Assembly: GCA_902496005.1 (NCBI GenBank)
Contig: CABUZI010000005.1
Span: forward strand, 1 to 33,670
DNA: 33,670 nucleotides
DNA from: an uncultured Collinsella sp.
Lineage (GTDB): Bacteria > Actinomycetota > Coriobacteriia > Coriobacteriales > Coriobacteriaceae
Reading direction: 5' to 3'
This document shows, in pieces, positions 16,950 to 25,494 of this stretch. The notes under the pieces were generated by a model. It had not been told where the DNA came from. It was given only the letters and a program-made list of their open reading frames with translations, and ran no database searches. Every line of letters begins with the position of its first letter. Positions within the stretch are counted from its first letter, which is position 1. A program made the position numbers and the translations under genes.

Positions 16950-17555
16950 CTACCCCGCCTCGCGCATCCAGCGATCGAACGTCCCCACGCACACGCCCAG
17001 GCACTTTGCTGCCTGGCTGCGGGTAATATCGCCCGCCTCATAGCTATCGCGCACCAGCTCAAACTGAGGAGGGCATGGCTTGCGAGGTCGACCGAAACGG
17101 ACCCCTCGCGCCCGCGCCGCTGCAATCCCCTCCGCCTGGCGCCGATGGATATTCTCGCGCTCCACCTGCGCCACGTAGCTCAGCAGCTGCAGCACAATAT
17201 CAGCAATCAGGGTGTTAGTCACATCCGGCGCGCCGCTGGCCCTGGCGCGCGTGTCAAGCAATGGCATATCCAACACCACAATGGCAACCCCGAGCACCTT
17301 GGTAATGCGTCGCCATTCCTCAAGAATCTCGGAGTAATTACGGCCAAGTCGGTCGATAGAAAGCACCACCAGCACGTCCCCGTCTCCCAGGACGTGCAGC
17401 AGCTCGCGATAACGCGGTCGATCGAAGTCCTTGCCGCTCGCATGGTCGGCATAAATATTCGCCGAGCCCACGCCATAGGCGCCCAGCGCATCCAGCTGCC
17501 GATTAAGATTCTGATCGCGCGAACTCACCCGCGCATAACCGTACACCGTCGCCAT
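16950..17555 (-). CDS. Serine recombinase of the resolvase/invertase family
   Basis: The 201-residue protein is a small serine recombinase. The N-terminal catalytic domain has the nucleophile, probably Ser11, in YGYARVSSRDQN, plus the conserved GKDFDRPRYRELL and VLSIDRLGRN blocks that carry active-site arginines. A long helix leads to a C-terminal Hin-type helix-turn-helix, DITRSQAAKCLGVCVGTFDRW. The full-length architecture suggests it is functional. ATG 17555 is preferred with GGGGA upstream; an in-frame TTG ten codons earlier falls inside a palindrome. There are no transposase genes, terminal repeats or obvious invertible segments next to it, so its target is unknown. Confidence 0.93.
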   Translation of the reverse strand: MATVYGYARVSSRDQNLNRQLDALGAYGVGSANIYADHASGKDFDRPRYRELLHVLGDGDVLVVLSIDRLGRNYSEILEEWRRITKVLGVAIVVLDMPLLDTRARASGAPDVTNTLIADIVLQLLSYVAQVERENIHRRQAEGIAAARARGVRFGRPRKPCPPQFELVRDSYEAGDITRSQAAKCLGVCVGTFDRWMREAG

Positions 17556-17574
17556 CTCATCCCCGCTTTCTTGT

Positions 17575-17612
17575 AAACCTGCCAAAAGGGACAGGTTTAT
17601 TTTGGTAGGTTT
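17575..17612. repeat. Inverted repeat, family 4, copy 1
   Basis: Arms aaacctgccaaaa (17575-17587) and ttttggtaggttt (17600-17612) pair with one G-T position. The 12-nt loop is GGGACAGGTTTA. The same loop and similar arms recur near 29745-29783. It lies about 20 bp upstream of the recombinase start. Confidence 0.85.
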
Positions 17613-17678
17613 TACCTCTCAAATAGCAGGTAAGCGGGCGGCCGAGCAGACGGCAAGGTAGCCACGATTCAAATGCGA

Positions 17679-17702
17679 AGGGCGGTCCCGAAAGGCCGCC
17701 CT
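17679..17702 (-). terminator. Probable terminator after rnr
   Basis: AGGGCGG and CCGCCCT form a stem with a 10-nt loop about 30 bp beyond the rnr stop. On the minus strand it is followed by TCGCATTT, a poor T tract. Confidence 0.45.
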
Positions 17703-17731
17703 CCGCTCCCCCACCATGAGTCGGGATTTGG

Positions 17732-19867
17732 CTAATGGATAAGCTTAAAGTCCAAGTGCCCACGCGTGGTATTGACGCGCGATACCTCGATAATCACGCG
17801 CTGCCCCAGCTCGTAACGGGTGCCCGTATCGGCACCTGTGAGCGTGAGCGCGTCCTCGTCGAACTCGAACCACTCGTTGCCCAGACTCTTGATCGAAACC
17901 AAGCCTTCGACCTGCGTTAGGTCCAAGCGCACAAAAAGGCCCATGCTGCTAACCCACGAGACGGTTCCGGCATAGCGCTCGCCCAGACGGTCCTCATAGT
18001 ACTGGGCAATCTTGATCTTTTGCGTCGCATGGCTGGCGGCATCTGCCGCGCGCTCGGCATCGCTGCATGCGCGGCAGATCTGCGGCAGAATGCGCGGCAG
18101 CGACTCGCGCCCCTTGCCGATCAGCCGCAGCGTACGGACCAAGGCGTCCTTGCCGCCGAGCTGCTCATAGGCCAACTGCAGTTTGAGCACGCGGTGCACC
18201 ACCAGATCGGGGTAGCGACGGATGGGACTCGTAAAGTGACAGTAGCACGGCGCGGCGAGCGCAAAGTGGCCCTCGTTGCGCGGCTTGTACAGCGCGCGCT
18301 GCATGCTGCGCAGAAGCAGCGTGTTAACGAGCGGTGCGTTGGCCGTACCGGCGGCAGCATCAACTGCAGCCTGCAGCTCATCGGGGCTCCCCAGGGCAAT
18401 ACCGGCAGCACGGCGATCGTCGATGATGCCTAACTGCGCCAGCGCAACGGCGGCACCGTGCAGGCTATCGGGGCTCGGATCCTCATGCACGCGATAGCAG
18501 GCCTCGATATCACGGTCTGCCAGCCACTCTGCAACGCACTCGTTGGCGAGCAGCATGGCCTCCTCGATAAGCGACGTGGCACACGAACGCTCACGCGCCA
18601 CAATCTGCACGGGTACTCCGTCCTTATCCAATAGAGCGCGAATCTCGGCCGTGTCAAAATCGACTGAGCCGCGGGCGCGACGAATACGACGGCGAAGTTC
18701 GGCGAGTTCGTTAGCGGCAACAAGGAAATCGCAGAGGTCGACGTTGTAGCCGCGGGCGGCCTCCTCGCACGCAAGACCGCGCTCAAGCGCTTCCTCGCGC
18801 GAGGTCTCGGCAGCCGCAACATCCTCGGCCGCACCCTCCAACACCGAATACTCAACCGCGCCGGCACGCACCAGCAGCGCCTCGGCGCCGTCATAGTCCA
18901 TACGCACACGCGAGCGAATCACGCTGGGGTACGGATCGTAATGCCGCACGCGGCCCTGCGCATCGAGCTCGATATCGACGGTAAACGCCAGGCGGTCCTC
19001 GTCAGGGCGAAGCGAGCACAGGTCATTGGACAGGCGTTCGGGCAGCATGGGAAGCACGCGATCGGCCAGATACACCGATGTCGTACGATGACGAGCCTCA
19101 AGATCGATATGCCCGTCCCAAGCCACATAGTGTGAAACGTCGGCGATATGCACACCCAGCTTGTAGCCACCCTCAGGCGTGCGCTCCAACGAAATGGCAT
19201 CGTCAAAGTCGCGCGCGTCGACTGGGTCGATCGTGATGACAAAGCGGTCGCGCAGATCGCGGCGGAGCGGGTCCTTAAGCGCCGCGGACACATCGAGCGA
19301 AAGCCCCTCGGCCTCGTCCAGCGCGGCCTCGGGATAGCTATCGGTATAGCCGTAACGCGCCATCACATATTGAACACCCAAATCGGGCGCGTCATCTCCG
19401 CCGATGCGGCGTTCGATCGTCACGGTACCCGATTCCAGGCGCGTCGGGTAGGTCAAAATGCGCGCGACAACAGCATCACCCGGGTGGACGCCCAGACGAT
19501 CCGCCGAGGTATCCTCGGGCAGAATGAAGAAGTCGGCCTTCAGACGCGAATCGAGCGGCTCGATCACACCGAGCGGACCGGCGGTCTGGTACGTGCCCAC
19601 CACGCTTATGGCTGCGCGCTCAACCACGCCTTCGATCACAGCGCGACGCTCGCCATGCGGGCTATTCTTAATGCTCACGGCAACGGTATCGCCGTCCATG
19701 ATCTCACGCTTGCCGCGACCCATGACCTTGTAGTCGCCATTCTCGGTTATGACATAGGCACTGTGTTCATGGAGCTGCACGCGTCCGGTCAGGCTCGGAC
19801 GGCGTTCGCTGCGCACCGGCGCGCGCTTATTGCGAGCTCCACGCTTATGCTTGTTATTGCACCCCAT
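17732..19867 (-). CDS. rnr: Ribonuclease R (RNB-family 3'-5' exoribonuclease)
   Basis: The 711-residue protein has a basic N-terminal tail, cold-shock domains (about 25-155), the RNB catalytic domain and a C-terminal S1 domain (about 625-711, from GERYAGTVSWVSSMGLFVRL). The metal-binding aspartates are seen in TIDPVDARDFDDAISLE (Asp214, 220, 222, 223). HFTSPIRRYPDLVVHR is the conserved RNB block. It degrades structured RNA, including tmRNA-tagged transcripts, working with SmpB. smpB lies 8.6 kb away here rather than adjacent. The ATG follows AGGAGG. It is the only gene of its unit, between a terminator on each side. Confidence 0.96.
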   Translation of the reverse strand: MGCNNKHKRGARNKRAPVRSERRPSLTGRVQLHEHSAYVITENGDYKVMGRGKREIMDGDTVAVSIKNSPHGERRAVIEGVVERAAISVVGTYQTAGPLGVIEPLDSRLKADFFILPEDTSADRLGVHPGDAVVARILTYPTRLESGTVTIERRIGGDDAPDLGVQYVMARYGYTDSYPEAALDEAEGLSLDVSAALKDPLRRDLRDRFVITIDPVDARDFDDAISLERTPEGGYKLGVHIADVSHYVAWDGHIDLEARHRTTSVYLADRVLPMLPERLSNDLCSLRPDEDRLAFTVDIELDAQGRVRHYDPYPSVIRSRVRMDYDGAEALLVRAGAVEYSVLEGAAEDVAAAETSREEALERGLACEEAARGYNVDLCDFLVAANELAELRRRIRRARGSVDFDTAEIRALLDKDGVPVQIVARERSCATSLIEEAMLLANECVAEWLADRDIEACYRVHEDPSPDSLHGAAVALAQLGIIDDRRAAGIALGSPDELQAAVDAAAGTANAPLVNTLLLRSMQRALYKPRNEGHFALAAPCYCHFTSPIRRYPDLVVHRVLKLQLAYEQLGGKDALVRTLRLIGKGRESLPRILPQICRACSDAERAADAASHATQKIKIAQYYEDRLGERYAGTVSWVSSMGLFVRLDLTQVEGLVSIKSLGNEWFEFDEDALTLTGADTGTRYELGQRVIIEVSRVNTTRGHLDFKLIH

Positions 19868-19932
19868 GGCGCCTCCTAACTATCGATTGCCGTTTACATC
19901 CCAAGAGTCTACCCAAATGATCCCTAGGGGAC

Positions 19933-19966
19933 AAAAAACGGGCCGCCCCATAAGAGACGACCCGTT
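19933..19966 (-). terminator. Rho-independent terminator of ftsEX
   Basis: On the minus strand ACGGGTCGTC pairs with GGGGCGGCCCGT (G-T pairs included) around TCTTAT and is followed by a T6 tract. It lies 25 bp beyond the ftsX stop. Confidence 0.88.
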
Positions 19967-19990
19967 GGAAGGGATGAATTCCAGGCATGC

Positions 19991-20911
19991 CTACACGCGC
20001 AGGTAGCGGCGCATGGCGATGGCAGAACCAAAGAGACCGATAATCACGCCGACCAGAATCAGCGCAGCATAGGTCACCAGGTAGTACTGCATCGGCAGGG
20101 CAAACGACATCCAGCCGATGCTCTCCTGCAGACGCGGAATCATCAGATTGCGCAGCAGCTCCAGAACGCCGATGGAAAGCAGCGAGCCCAAAATGGCCTG
20201 CAGTACACCCTCGGTGATAAACGGGCCACGAATGAAGCCGTTGCTGGCGCCCACCAGGCGCATAATCGCAATCTCGCGACGACGCGCCGTGATGGACAGG
20301 CGAATCGTGTTGTTGATAAAGATGAACGCGATAAAGGTCAGCAGGCCGACGAGCACCACGGCGGCAATACGGATGTAGTTGGTCACCTGGAACAGGCGGC
20401 TTACTTCCTCCTGGCCATACAGTACGCTCGCGTTGACGTCGCCGTCGTCCGCGATCTTTTGGAAGTCGGCATTCTTCTTGAGCTTCTTGGCCGTGCTCTC
20501 GACCTGAGACGGATCGTCCATCTCAATCGCAAACGAGGCGGGCAGCGGGTTCTGGCCGTCGAGCGCGCTCATGGTGGCGTCGGCGTTACCCGACATCTTG
20601 CTCGTGTACTCGGCCAGCGCGTCGTCCTTATCCTTATAGGTCACGGACTTGACGTTGCTCCACGTCTTGAGCTCGGCCTCAAAGGCCTGGACGTCTGCCT
20701 GATCGGCGTCATCGCTAATAAAGGCATTAATGACAACCTGATCCTCGACGGTACCGATCACGGAGTTCAGCATCGCGGAGCCCATGATGAACAGGCCGAT
20801 GATAAACAGCGAAAGGAAGATCGTGATGACGGCGCCGAGCGAGGTAGTCCAGTTACGGAAGAAGTGGCTGATTGCCTCTTTGAAGGAGTAGCCCACGTTA
20901 GTTGGTGCCAT
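19991..20911 (-). CDS. ftsX: Cell division protein FtsX
   Basis: The 306-residue protein has the FtsX layout: a short cytoplasmic N-terminus (GYSFKEAISHFFRNWTTSLG), TM1 (about 25-48), an extracellular domain of about 125 residues, then three membrane segments (about 175-200, 222-245, 272-298). Together with FtsE it forms the ABC-type complex that activates peptidoglycan hydrolases at the division site. Its start lies inside the 3' end of ftsE (14-nt overlap), with a GGGGAG about 12 nt upstream, so translation is probably coupled. Confidence 0.96.
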   Translation of the reverse strand: MAPTNVGYSFKEAISHFFRNWTTSLGAVITIFLSLFIIGLFIMGSAMLNSVIGTVEDQVVINAFISDDADQADVQAFEAELKTWSNVKSVTYKDKDDALAEYTSKMSGNADATMSALDGQNPLPASFAIEMDDPSQVESTAKKLKKNADFQKIADDGDVNASVLYGQEEVSRLFQVTNYIRIAAVVLVGLLTFIAFIFINNTIRLSITARRREIAIMRLVGASNGFIRGPFITEGVLQAILGSLLSIGVLELLRNLMIPRLQESIGWMSFALPMQYYLVTYAALILVGVIIGLFGSAIAMRRYLRV

Positions 20912-22118
20912 AGTTGCCGTAATCTCCCCTCTCCTGGTCGCGGATAACGTGGCCGCCCTCGAGGGCGATCACGCGACGGTGCATGCTATCGACCATCTCG
21001 CGGTCGTGCGTGGCGACGATCACGGTGGTGCCAGTGCGGTTAATACGCTCGAGCAGCTTCATGATGCCCAGCGAGATCGCCGGGTCGAGGTTACCCGTGG
21101 GCTCGTCGCAGATCAGCAGCGGCGGACGGTTGACCATAGCGCGGGCGACGGCAACTCGCTGCTGCTCGCCACCGGAAAGCTGGTCGGGCAGCGAGTCCAT
21201 CTGATCGGCCAGGCCGACCAGACGCAGCACCTCGGGCACCTGGCTGCGAATGACGCCCTTGGGCTTGCCGATGCACTGCAGGGCAAACGCCACGTTTTCG
21301 TAGGCGGATTTTTGCGGCAGAAGCTTAAAGTCCTGGAAAACGGCGCCAATCTGGCGGCGCAGGAACGGAACCTTGCGGTTCTTGATCTTCATGAGGTCCT
21401 GACCGGCAACCAGGATGCGGCCGCTCGTCGGCTTGACGTCGCGGTTGAGCGTCGACAGCAGCGTGGTCTTACCCGAGCCGGAGTGACCGACCAGGAAGAC
21501 GAACTCGCCCGGATAGATCTCGATGTTGATGTCGTCGAGTGCAGGCTTGTTGGGCTGTGCCGGATAGATCTTGGTGACATGCTCCATAAGGATGACGGGC
21601 TCGACACCAGCCTGCTTGGCCATCTTCTTGCGGCTGGCCTGCGGATCGATGGGCGCAAACACCGACGTAAAATCGGGGTTGTTGAGCGCGTTATCGAGGC
21701 TTGCGACCTCGGCGGCCTGATCGCTCTCGACCACCGGGGCAGCAGGCTGCGTGGGGTCGGGAATAGCAGCAAAGAGACCGGACTGCGCAGGCTGAGGAGC
21801 CGGCGTCGCAGGGGCCAAGGGGTCGGGAATGCCGGCCATGGTAGGCTGCGGCGTGGCGGCGCCAGTCTGAGGCTGCTCCACGCGAGCGGTCACGGCCTGA
21901 ACGGGCTCAAAACCCGCCGTGCCAGAAAGCGCGACATCGCTGTTGGGATTGTAGGCAAAGGGATCGGATGCCGGCTGTGCCTGATCTGCCGGCTGAGCGG
22001 GGACCTGAGCAACAGGCTGGCCCTCTGAATCCGGAGTGGCGAAACGACTGCCCTGGACGCCTGTCTGCGTCTTGGGGGCATCATCGCCCGCACCGGAGGT
22101 ACGGAAGTGGTTACCCAC
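20898..22118 (-). CDS. ftsE: Cell division ATP-binding protein FtsE with long N-terminal extension
   Basis: The last ~230 of 406 residues are a complete FtsE ATPase: VILMEHVTKIYP at about 175, Walker A GHSGSGKTT (211-219), signature LSGGEQQRVAVARA, Walker B LLICDEPTGNLDP and a switch His in VATHDRE. Before it stand about 174 residues rich in Pro, Ala, Gln and Asp with no predicted fold, including repeats of an 'IPDP' motif (IPDPLAPATPAP, IPDPTQPAAP). FtsE elsewhere is about 225 residues. The GTG at 22118 has AAGGAG 6 nt upstream, whereas the best internal ATG (residue 166) has only a weak site, so the long form is favoured. It works with FtsX in septal hydrolase activation. Confidence 0.93.
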   Translation of the reverse strand: MGNHFRTSGAGDDAPKTQTGVQGSRFATPDSEGQPVAQVPAQPADQAQPASDPFAYNPNSDVALSGTAGFEPVQAVTARVEQPQTGAATPQPTMAGIPDPLAPATPAPQPAQSGLFAAIPDPTQPAAPVVESDQAAEVASLDNALNNPDFTSVFAPIDPQASRKKMAKQAGVEPVILMEHVTKIYPAQPNKPALDDINIEIYPGEFVFLVGHSGSGKTTLLSTLNRDVKPTSGRILVAGQDLMKIKNRKVPFLRRQIGAVFQDFKLLPQKSAYENVAFALQCIGKPKGVIRSQVPEVLRLVGLADQMDSLPDQLSGGEQQRVAVARAMVNRPPLLICDEPTGNLDPAISLGIMKLLERINRTGTTVIVATHDREMVDSMHRRVIALEGGHVIRDQERGDYGNYGTN

Positions 22119-22222
22119 TGGTGCTCCTTATCGTCGTGCGTTTAAACTACATGAGCGCTTTGTATTTTAGCAGCATTAGCTTTGCTGCACATAAGAAGCA
22201 TGGCGTGCTTAGGGATCCCGTC

Positions 22223-22345
22223 GGCCGGGCACAGGGCTACTCTCCAAATCGTCCTCGGACATGTCGGAGCCCCCGCTGCGCTCTTCGCGCGGCGGGGGCT
22301 CCTCCGTCCTGCGGAAAGATTTGGAGAGTAACCCTGTGCCCGGCC
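22223..22345. repeat. Long nested inverted repeat upstream of ftsE
   Basis: The outer arms 22223-22250 and 22318-22345 pair over 28 bp with a single C/T difference; each begins or ends GGCCGGGCACAGGG. Inside, GGAGCCCCCGC (22266-22276) and GCGGGGGCTCC (22292-22302) form a perfect 11-bp inner hairpin. An 8-bp palindrome GACATGTC lies in the left shoulder. The whole could fold as a 123-nt hairpin on either strand or extrude as a cruciform. One copy in the window. Nothing coding was found in the 504-bp gap around it (22119-22622) apart from this element, the family 2 palindrome and a terminator. Confidence 0.9.
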
Positions 22346-22475
22346 TGCGATAACTAAGGGGTCGCCGCGTTTATCTTGAGGTGCTGCATATACAAAGCTG
22401 GAAGGGTCTGAATTGCGCTTTGTCGATATATGCCCTTTTTCCTGATGGGACCGTGCTTGAGGGGCGTCTTCATGA

Positions 22476-22540
22476 GTTGCGGTGAAATAGGGACTGTTTT
22501 ACCAGTTAAAAGGTCTAATCAGTCCCTATTTCACCGCAAC
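22476..22540. repeat. Inverted repeat, family 2, copy 2
   Basis: Arms 22476-22495 and 22521-22540 are perfect 20-bp complements (gttgcggtgaaatagggact). The loop is exactly 25 nt and differs in sequence from that of the copy at 8541-8605. It follows the transketolase terminator. Confidence 0.93.
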
Positions 22541-22545
22541 TGAAA

Positions 22546-22574
22546 CAGGGGCGCTCTCCAAGAGAGCGCCCCTG
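22546..22574 (-). terminator. Terminator of the transketolase genes
   Basis: Perfect 13-bp arms CAGGGGCGCTCTC (22546-22558) and GAGAGCGCCCCTG (22562-22574) flank a 3-nt loop. On the minus strand a short TTTC follows. It lies about 50 bp after the tktC-type stop. Confidence 0.75.
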
Positions 22575-22622
22575 CCGGGTTTCCATAGTTCTGGCGAAGC
22601 AGTCCTTGAGATCCGCCTTGCC

Positions 22623-23564
22623 TTATGCCAAGAACTCCTTGGTGGTCGCCACGATGTTGGCGGCGTCCAGGCCATACTTGTGCAAGAGTTCGGCACCCGG
22701 GCCAGACTCACCGAAGGTGTCGTTGACACCGATCTTCTTGAGCGGCGTCGGGCACTGCTCGCACAGGACGTCGGCAACGGCGCTGCCCAGGCCGCCGATC
22801 ACGGAGTGCTCCTCGACGGTCACGACGTGGCCGGTCTTGGTGGCGCTCTTGACGATCAGGTCGGCGTCGATGGGCTTGATGGTGTGCATGTTGATGACCT
22901 CGGCGTCGATGCCCTCGGCAGCGAGCTGCTCGGCAGCCTCGAGAGCCTCGCCGACCATCAGACCGCAGGCGATGATGGTCACATCGGCGCCCTCGCGCAT
23001 GACAATGCCCTTACCCAACTCGAACTTATAGGTCTCGGGGTCGTTGATAACCGGCGAGGCCAAGCGGGCGAAGCGCATGTACACCGGGCCGTCGCACTCG
23101 TAGGCGGCGCGCGTCACGGCGCGGGCCTCGACGTCGTCGGCGGGAACGATAACGGTCATGCCGGGGATGACGCGCATCAGGGCGATATCCTCGCAGCACT
23201 GATGCGTAGCGCCGTCCTCGCCCACCGAAATACCGGCGTGCGTGGCGCCGATCTTGACGTTGAGGTGCGGGTAGCCGATGGAGTTGCGGACCTGCTCAAA
23301 GGCGCGACCAGCGGCGAACATGGCAAAGGTGCTCGCAAAGGCAACGCGACCGGTGGTTGCGATACCGGCGGCAACACCCATCAGGTTGCTCTCGGCAATG
23401 CCCACATCGAAGAAGCGATCGGGGCAAGCGGCCTTAAACTTGCCGGTCTGCGTGGCGGCGGCCAGGTCGGCGTCGAGGACCACAAAGTCATCGTGCTCGT
23501 TGGCGAGCTCGACGAGGGCCTCGCCGTAGCTTACGCGCGTGGCGATTTTCTTGACGTCTGCCAT
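22623..23564 (-). CDS. Transketolase, C-terminal subunit
   Basis: The 313-residue protein carries the pyrimidine-binding and C-terminal domains of transketolase. LDADLAAATQTGKF, FFDVGIAESNLMGVAAGIA and FASTFAMFAAGRAFEQVR hold the conserved catalytic Glu that activates thiamine diphosphate. EDGATHQCCEDIALMR and the C-terminal GGLGSAVADVL follow. It pairs with the upstream gene to make a split transketolase of the non-oxidative pentose phosphate pathway. The ATG at 23564 follows GGAG and lies one base after the stop of the N-terminal subunit, so the two are coupled. The frame remains open further upstream only because it overlaps that gene. Confidence 0.96.
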   Translation of the reverse strand: MADVKKIATRVSYGEALVELANEHDDFVVLDADLAAATQTGKFKAACPDRFFDVGIAESNLMGVAAGIATTGRVAFASTFAMFAAGRAFEQVRNSIGYPHLNVKIGATHAGISVGEDGATHQCCEDIALMRVIPGMTVIVPADDVEARAVTRAAYECDGPVYMRFARLASPVINDPETYKFELGKGIVMREGADVTIIACGLMVGEALEAAEQLAAEGIDAEVINMHTIKPIDADLIVKSATKTGHVVTVEEHSVIGGLGSAVADVLCEQCPTPLKKIGVNDTFGESGPGAELLHKYGLDAANIVATTKEFLA

Positions 23565-23565
23565 C

Positions 23566-24396
23566 CTAGAGCTCCTCTCCGGCGGCCGTGAGCTCTGCCA
23601 TGGCCTGCTCAAACTGTTCATCGTTGGGGGCCTTGCCGTGCCAACCAACCTGGTTCTCCATAAAGGAGACGCCCTTGCCCTTTGTGGTCTCCGCGATAAT
23701 GGCAGTCGGCTGCCCCTTGGTGGCGCGAGCCTCGGCAAAGGCGGCGCGGATCTGGTCGAAATCGTTGCCGTCGGCGAGCTCCACCACATGGAACTTGAAG
23801 GCGCGGAACTTGTCGGCGAGCGGCATGGGGTCGTTGACTTCCTCGACGGGGCCATCGATCTGCAGACCGTTGTGGTCGACGATCACGCAGAGGTTATCGA
23901 GCTGCTGGTTGCCGGCAAACATGGCGGCCTCCCAGACCTGGCCCTCCTCGCTCTCGCCATCGCCCAGCAGGGCGTAGGTGCGATAGTCGTCGCCCCAGTG
24001 CTTGGCGGCAACGGCCATGCCCACGGCGGCGGAAATGCCCTGGCCGAGCGAACCGGTGGACATGTCAACGCCCGGAGTGTCGTTCATGTTGGGATGACCC
24101 TGCAGGTGGCTGCCGATGTGGCGCAGCGTCTCAAGATCCTCCTTGGGGAAGAACCCACGCTCGGCGAGCACGGCGTACAGACCCGGAGCGCAATGGCCCT
24201 TGGAGAGCACAAAACGGTCGCGATCGGCCTTGCGGGGATCGGCCGGGTCGACGTTCATTTCCTCAAAGTACAGATAGGTCATGATGTCGGCAGCGCCGAG
24301 CGAACCGCCCGGATGGCCGGACTTGGCAGCGTGCACGCCGGTGACGATGCCCTTCCTTACCTCGTTGGCAACCTTTTTGAGCTCTTCGTCGCTCAT
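23566..24396 (-). CDS. Transketolase, N-terminal (TPP-binding) subunit
   Basis: The 276-residue protein carries the diphosphate-binding domain. The TPP motif is GDGESEEGQVWEAAMFAGNQ followed by NLCVIVDHNGLQ. Conserved histidines stand in SGHPGGSLGAADI and LSKGHCAPGLYA; STGSLGQGIS is also typical. Together with the next gene it transfers two-carbon ketol units between sugar phosphates. Two-gene transketolases of this size are common in anaerobic Gram-positives. The ATG follows GGAAGG. Confidence 0.96.
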   Translation of the reverse strand: MSDEELKKVANEVRKGIVTGVHAAKSGHPGGSLGAADIMTYLYFEEMNVDPADPRKADRDRFVLSKGHCAPGLYAVLAERGFFPKEDLETLRHIGSHLQGHPNMNDTPGVDMSTGSLGQGISAAVGMAVAAKHWGDDYRTYALLGDGESEEGQVWEAAMFAGNQQLDNLCVIVDHNGLQIDGPVEEVNDPMPLADKFRAFKFHVVELADGNDFDQIRAAFAEARATKGQPTAIIAETTKGKGVSFMENQVGWHGKAPNDEQFEQAMAELTAAGEEL

Positions 24397-24603
24397 TGTG
24401 CCTTCCTTTCATCCTCATTAGACAAAATGCGCACGGCACAGAAGGTCGTCCCAACCCAGCCGCGATGCACGTACGTCCTTCATTATGCTGGAAACTGATG
24501 GCTTTACCAGACTTTTTATCATTTTTTGAGCAATTGAGCAGGCAGAACCGCTGATGAAACGGTTTATCAATGTGAACGTCTTTTGGATGGAACGCGGTCG
24601 ACC

Positions 24604-25494
24604 CTACGCGTTAATGTCCTTAAAGCCCTCACCGAAGGTTTCCGTAACGTCGGCAACCGTCACGATGGCATGAGGATCGCGCTCGCGCACAATGGTCTTG
24701 AGCGTATTGAGCTCGCGACGGCTCACGATGACCATGATCACCGGCTTCTCGGCGCCCGAATACATGCCGGTCGCCTTTAATTTGGTGCAGCCGCGGCCCA
24801 GACCATACATGATGTCGGCCGCGATATCGGGGAAGTTGTCCGAGATGATGAGTACCATACGACGCTTGTTGCCGCCATCGACCACCGCATCGATCACATA
24901 GCCGCTAATCACCATCGAAAGTCCTGCGTACAGGGCATTTTCGAGCGAGAAGACCGGAGCCGATGCCGCGCATACGGCAACATCGATTGCCATAACGGTC
25001 GAGCCCACCGGCAGCGAGGTGTTACGCGAGATGATCTGGCCAATCGTGTCCGAGCCGCCGGTGTTGGCGCCGGCACGCAGCACCATGCCGTAACCGATGC
25101 CCGTAATAATGCCGCCCCACATAGCGGGAAGCATCAGGTCCGCATGCGCCAGAGGTGCTACAAACGGGGCGAACAGGTCGGTAAAGAAGCCCAGCAGCAC
25201 AAAGCCCGTCGCCGTCTGCACCACGTAGAACATGCCGCCCTCGCGCATGACAACCAGTAACAGCAAGGCGTTCATCACAATGGTCTGGATACCGACGGGA
25301 AGCGACACGCCTCGCGCCGCACCGAGGGCCTGGATGATAGTCGCAAGGCCTGTGACGCCACCGGCGGCAAGGCCGTTGGGAATCAAAAACAGGTCGGTCG
25401 CGATGGCGGCCAAGGCGCACCCAAACATGATCTGGGGCAGATCGTGAAAGAAGTTCATCGATAGAATGCGCTTGATGTCCAGACGATATGCCAT
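24604..25494 (-). CDS. YitT-family membrane protein (DUF161/DUF2179)
   Basis: The 296-residue protein has five or six membrane segments in the first ~200 residues, with the family's glycine-rich PNGLAAGGVTGLATII and GAGANTGGSDTIGQ-like segment (LRAGANTGGSDTIGQII). A soluble C-terminal DUF2179 domain of about 90 residues (RRMVLIISDNFPDIAADIMYGLGRGCTKLKATGMYSG) follows. YitT proteins are widespread and of unknown transport function. The ATG at 25494 is chosen because GGGAGG lies just before it. A terminator-like hairpin ends only a few bases before that ribosome site. Confidence 0.9.
   Translation of the reverse strand: MAYRLDIKRILSMNFFHDLPQIMFGCALAAIATDLFLIPNGLAAGGVTGLATIIQALGAARGVSLPVGIQTIVMNALLLLVVMREGGMFYVVQTATGFVLLGFFTDLFAPFVAPLAHADLMLPAMWGGIITGIGYGMVLRAGANTGGSDTIGQIISRNTSLPVGSTVMAIDVAVCAASAPVFSLENALYAGLSMVISGYVIDAVVDGGNKRRMVLIISDNFPDIAADIMYGLGRGCTKLKATGMYSGAEKPVIMVIVSRRELNTLKTIVRERDPHAIVTVADVTETFGEGFKDINA

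Noticed and set aside
16264..17585. Insertion sequence or integron around the serine recombinase
   Set aside because: No terminal inverted repeats, target duplication, passenger genes or attachment sites could be identified.
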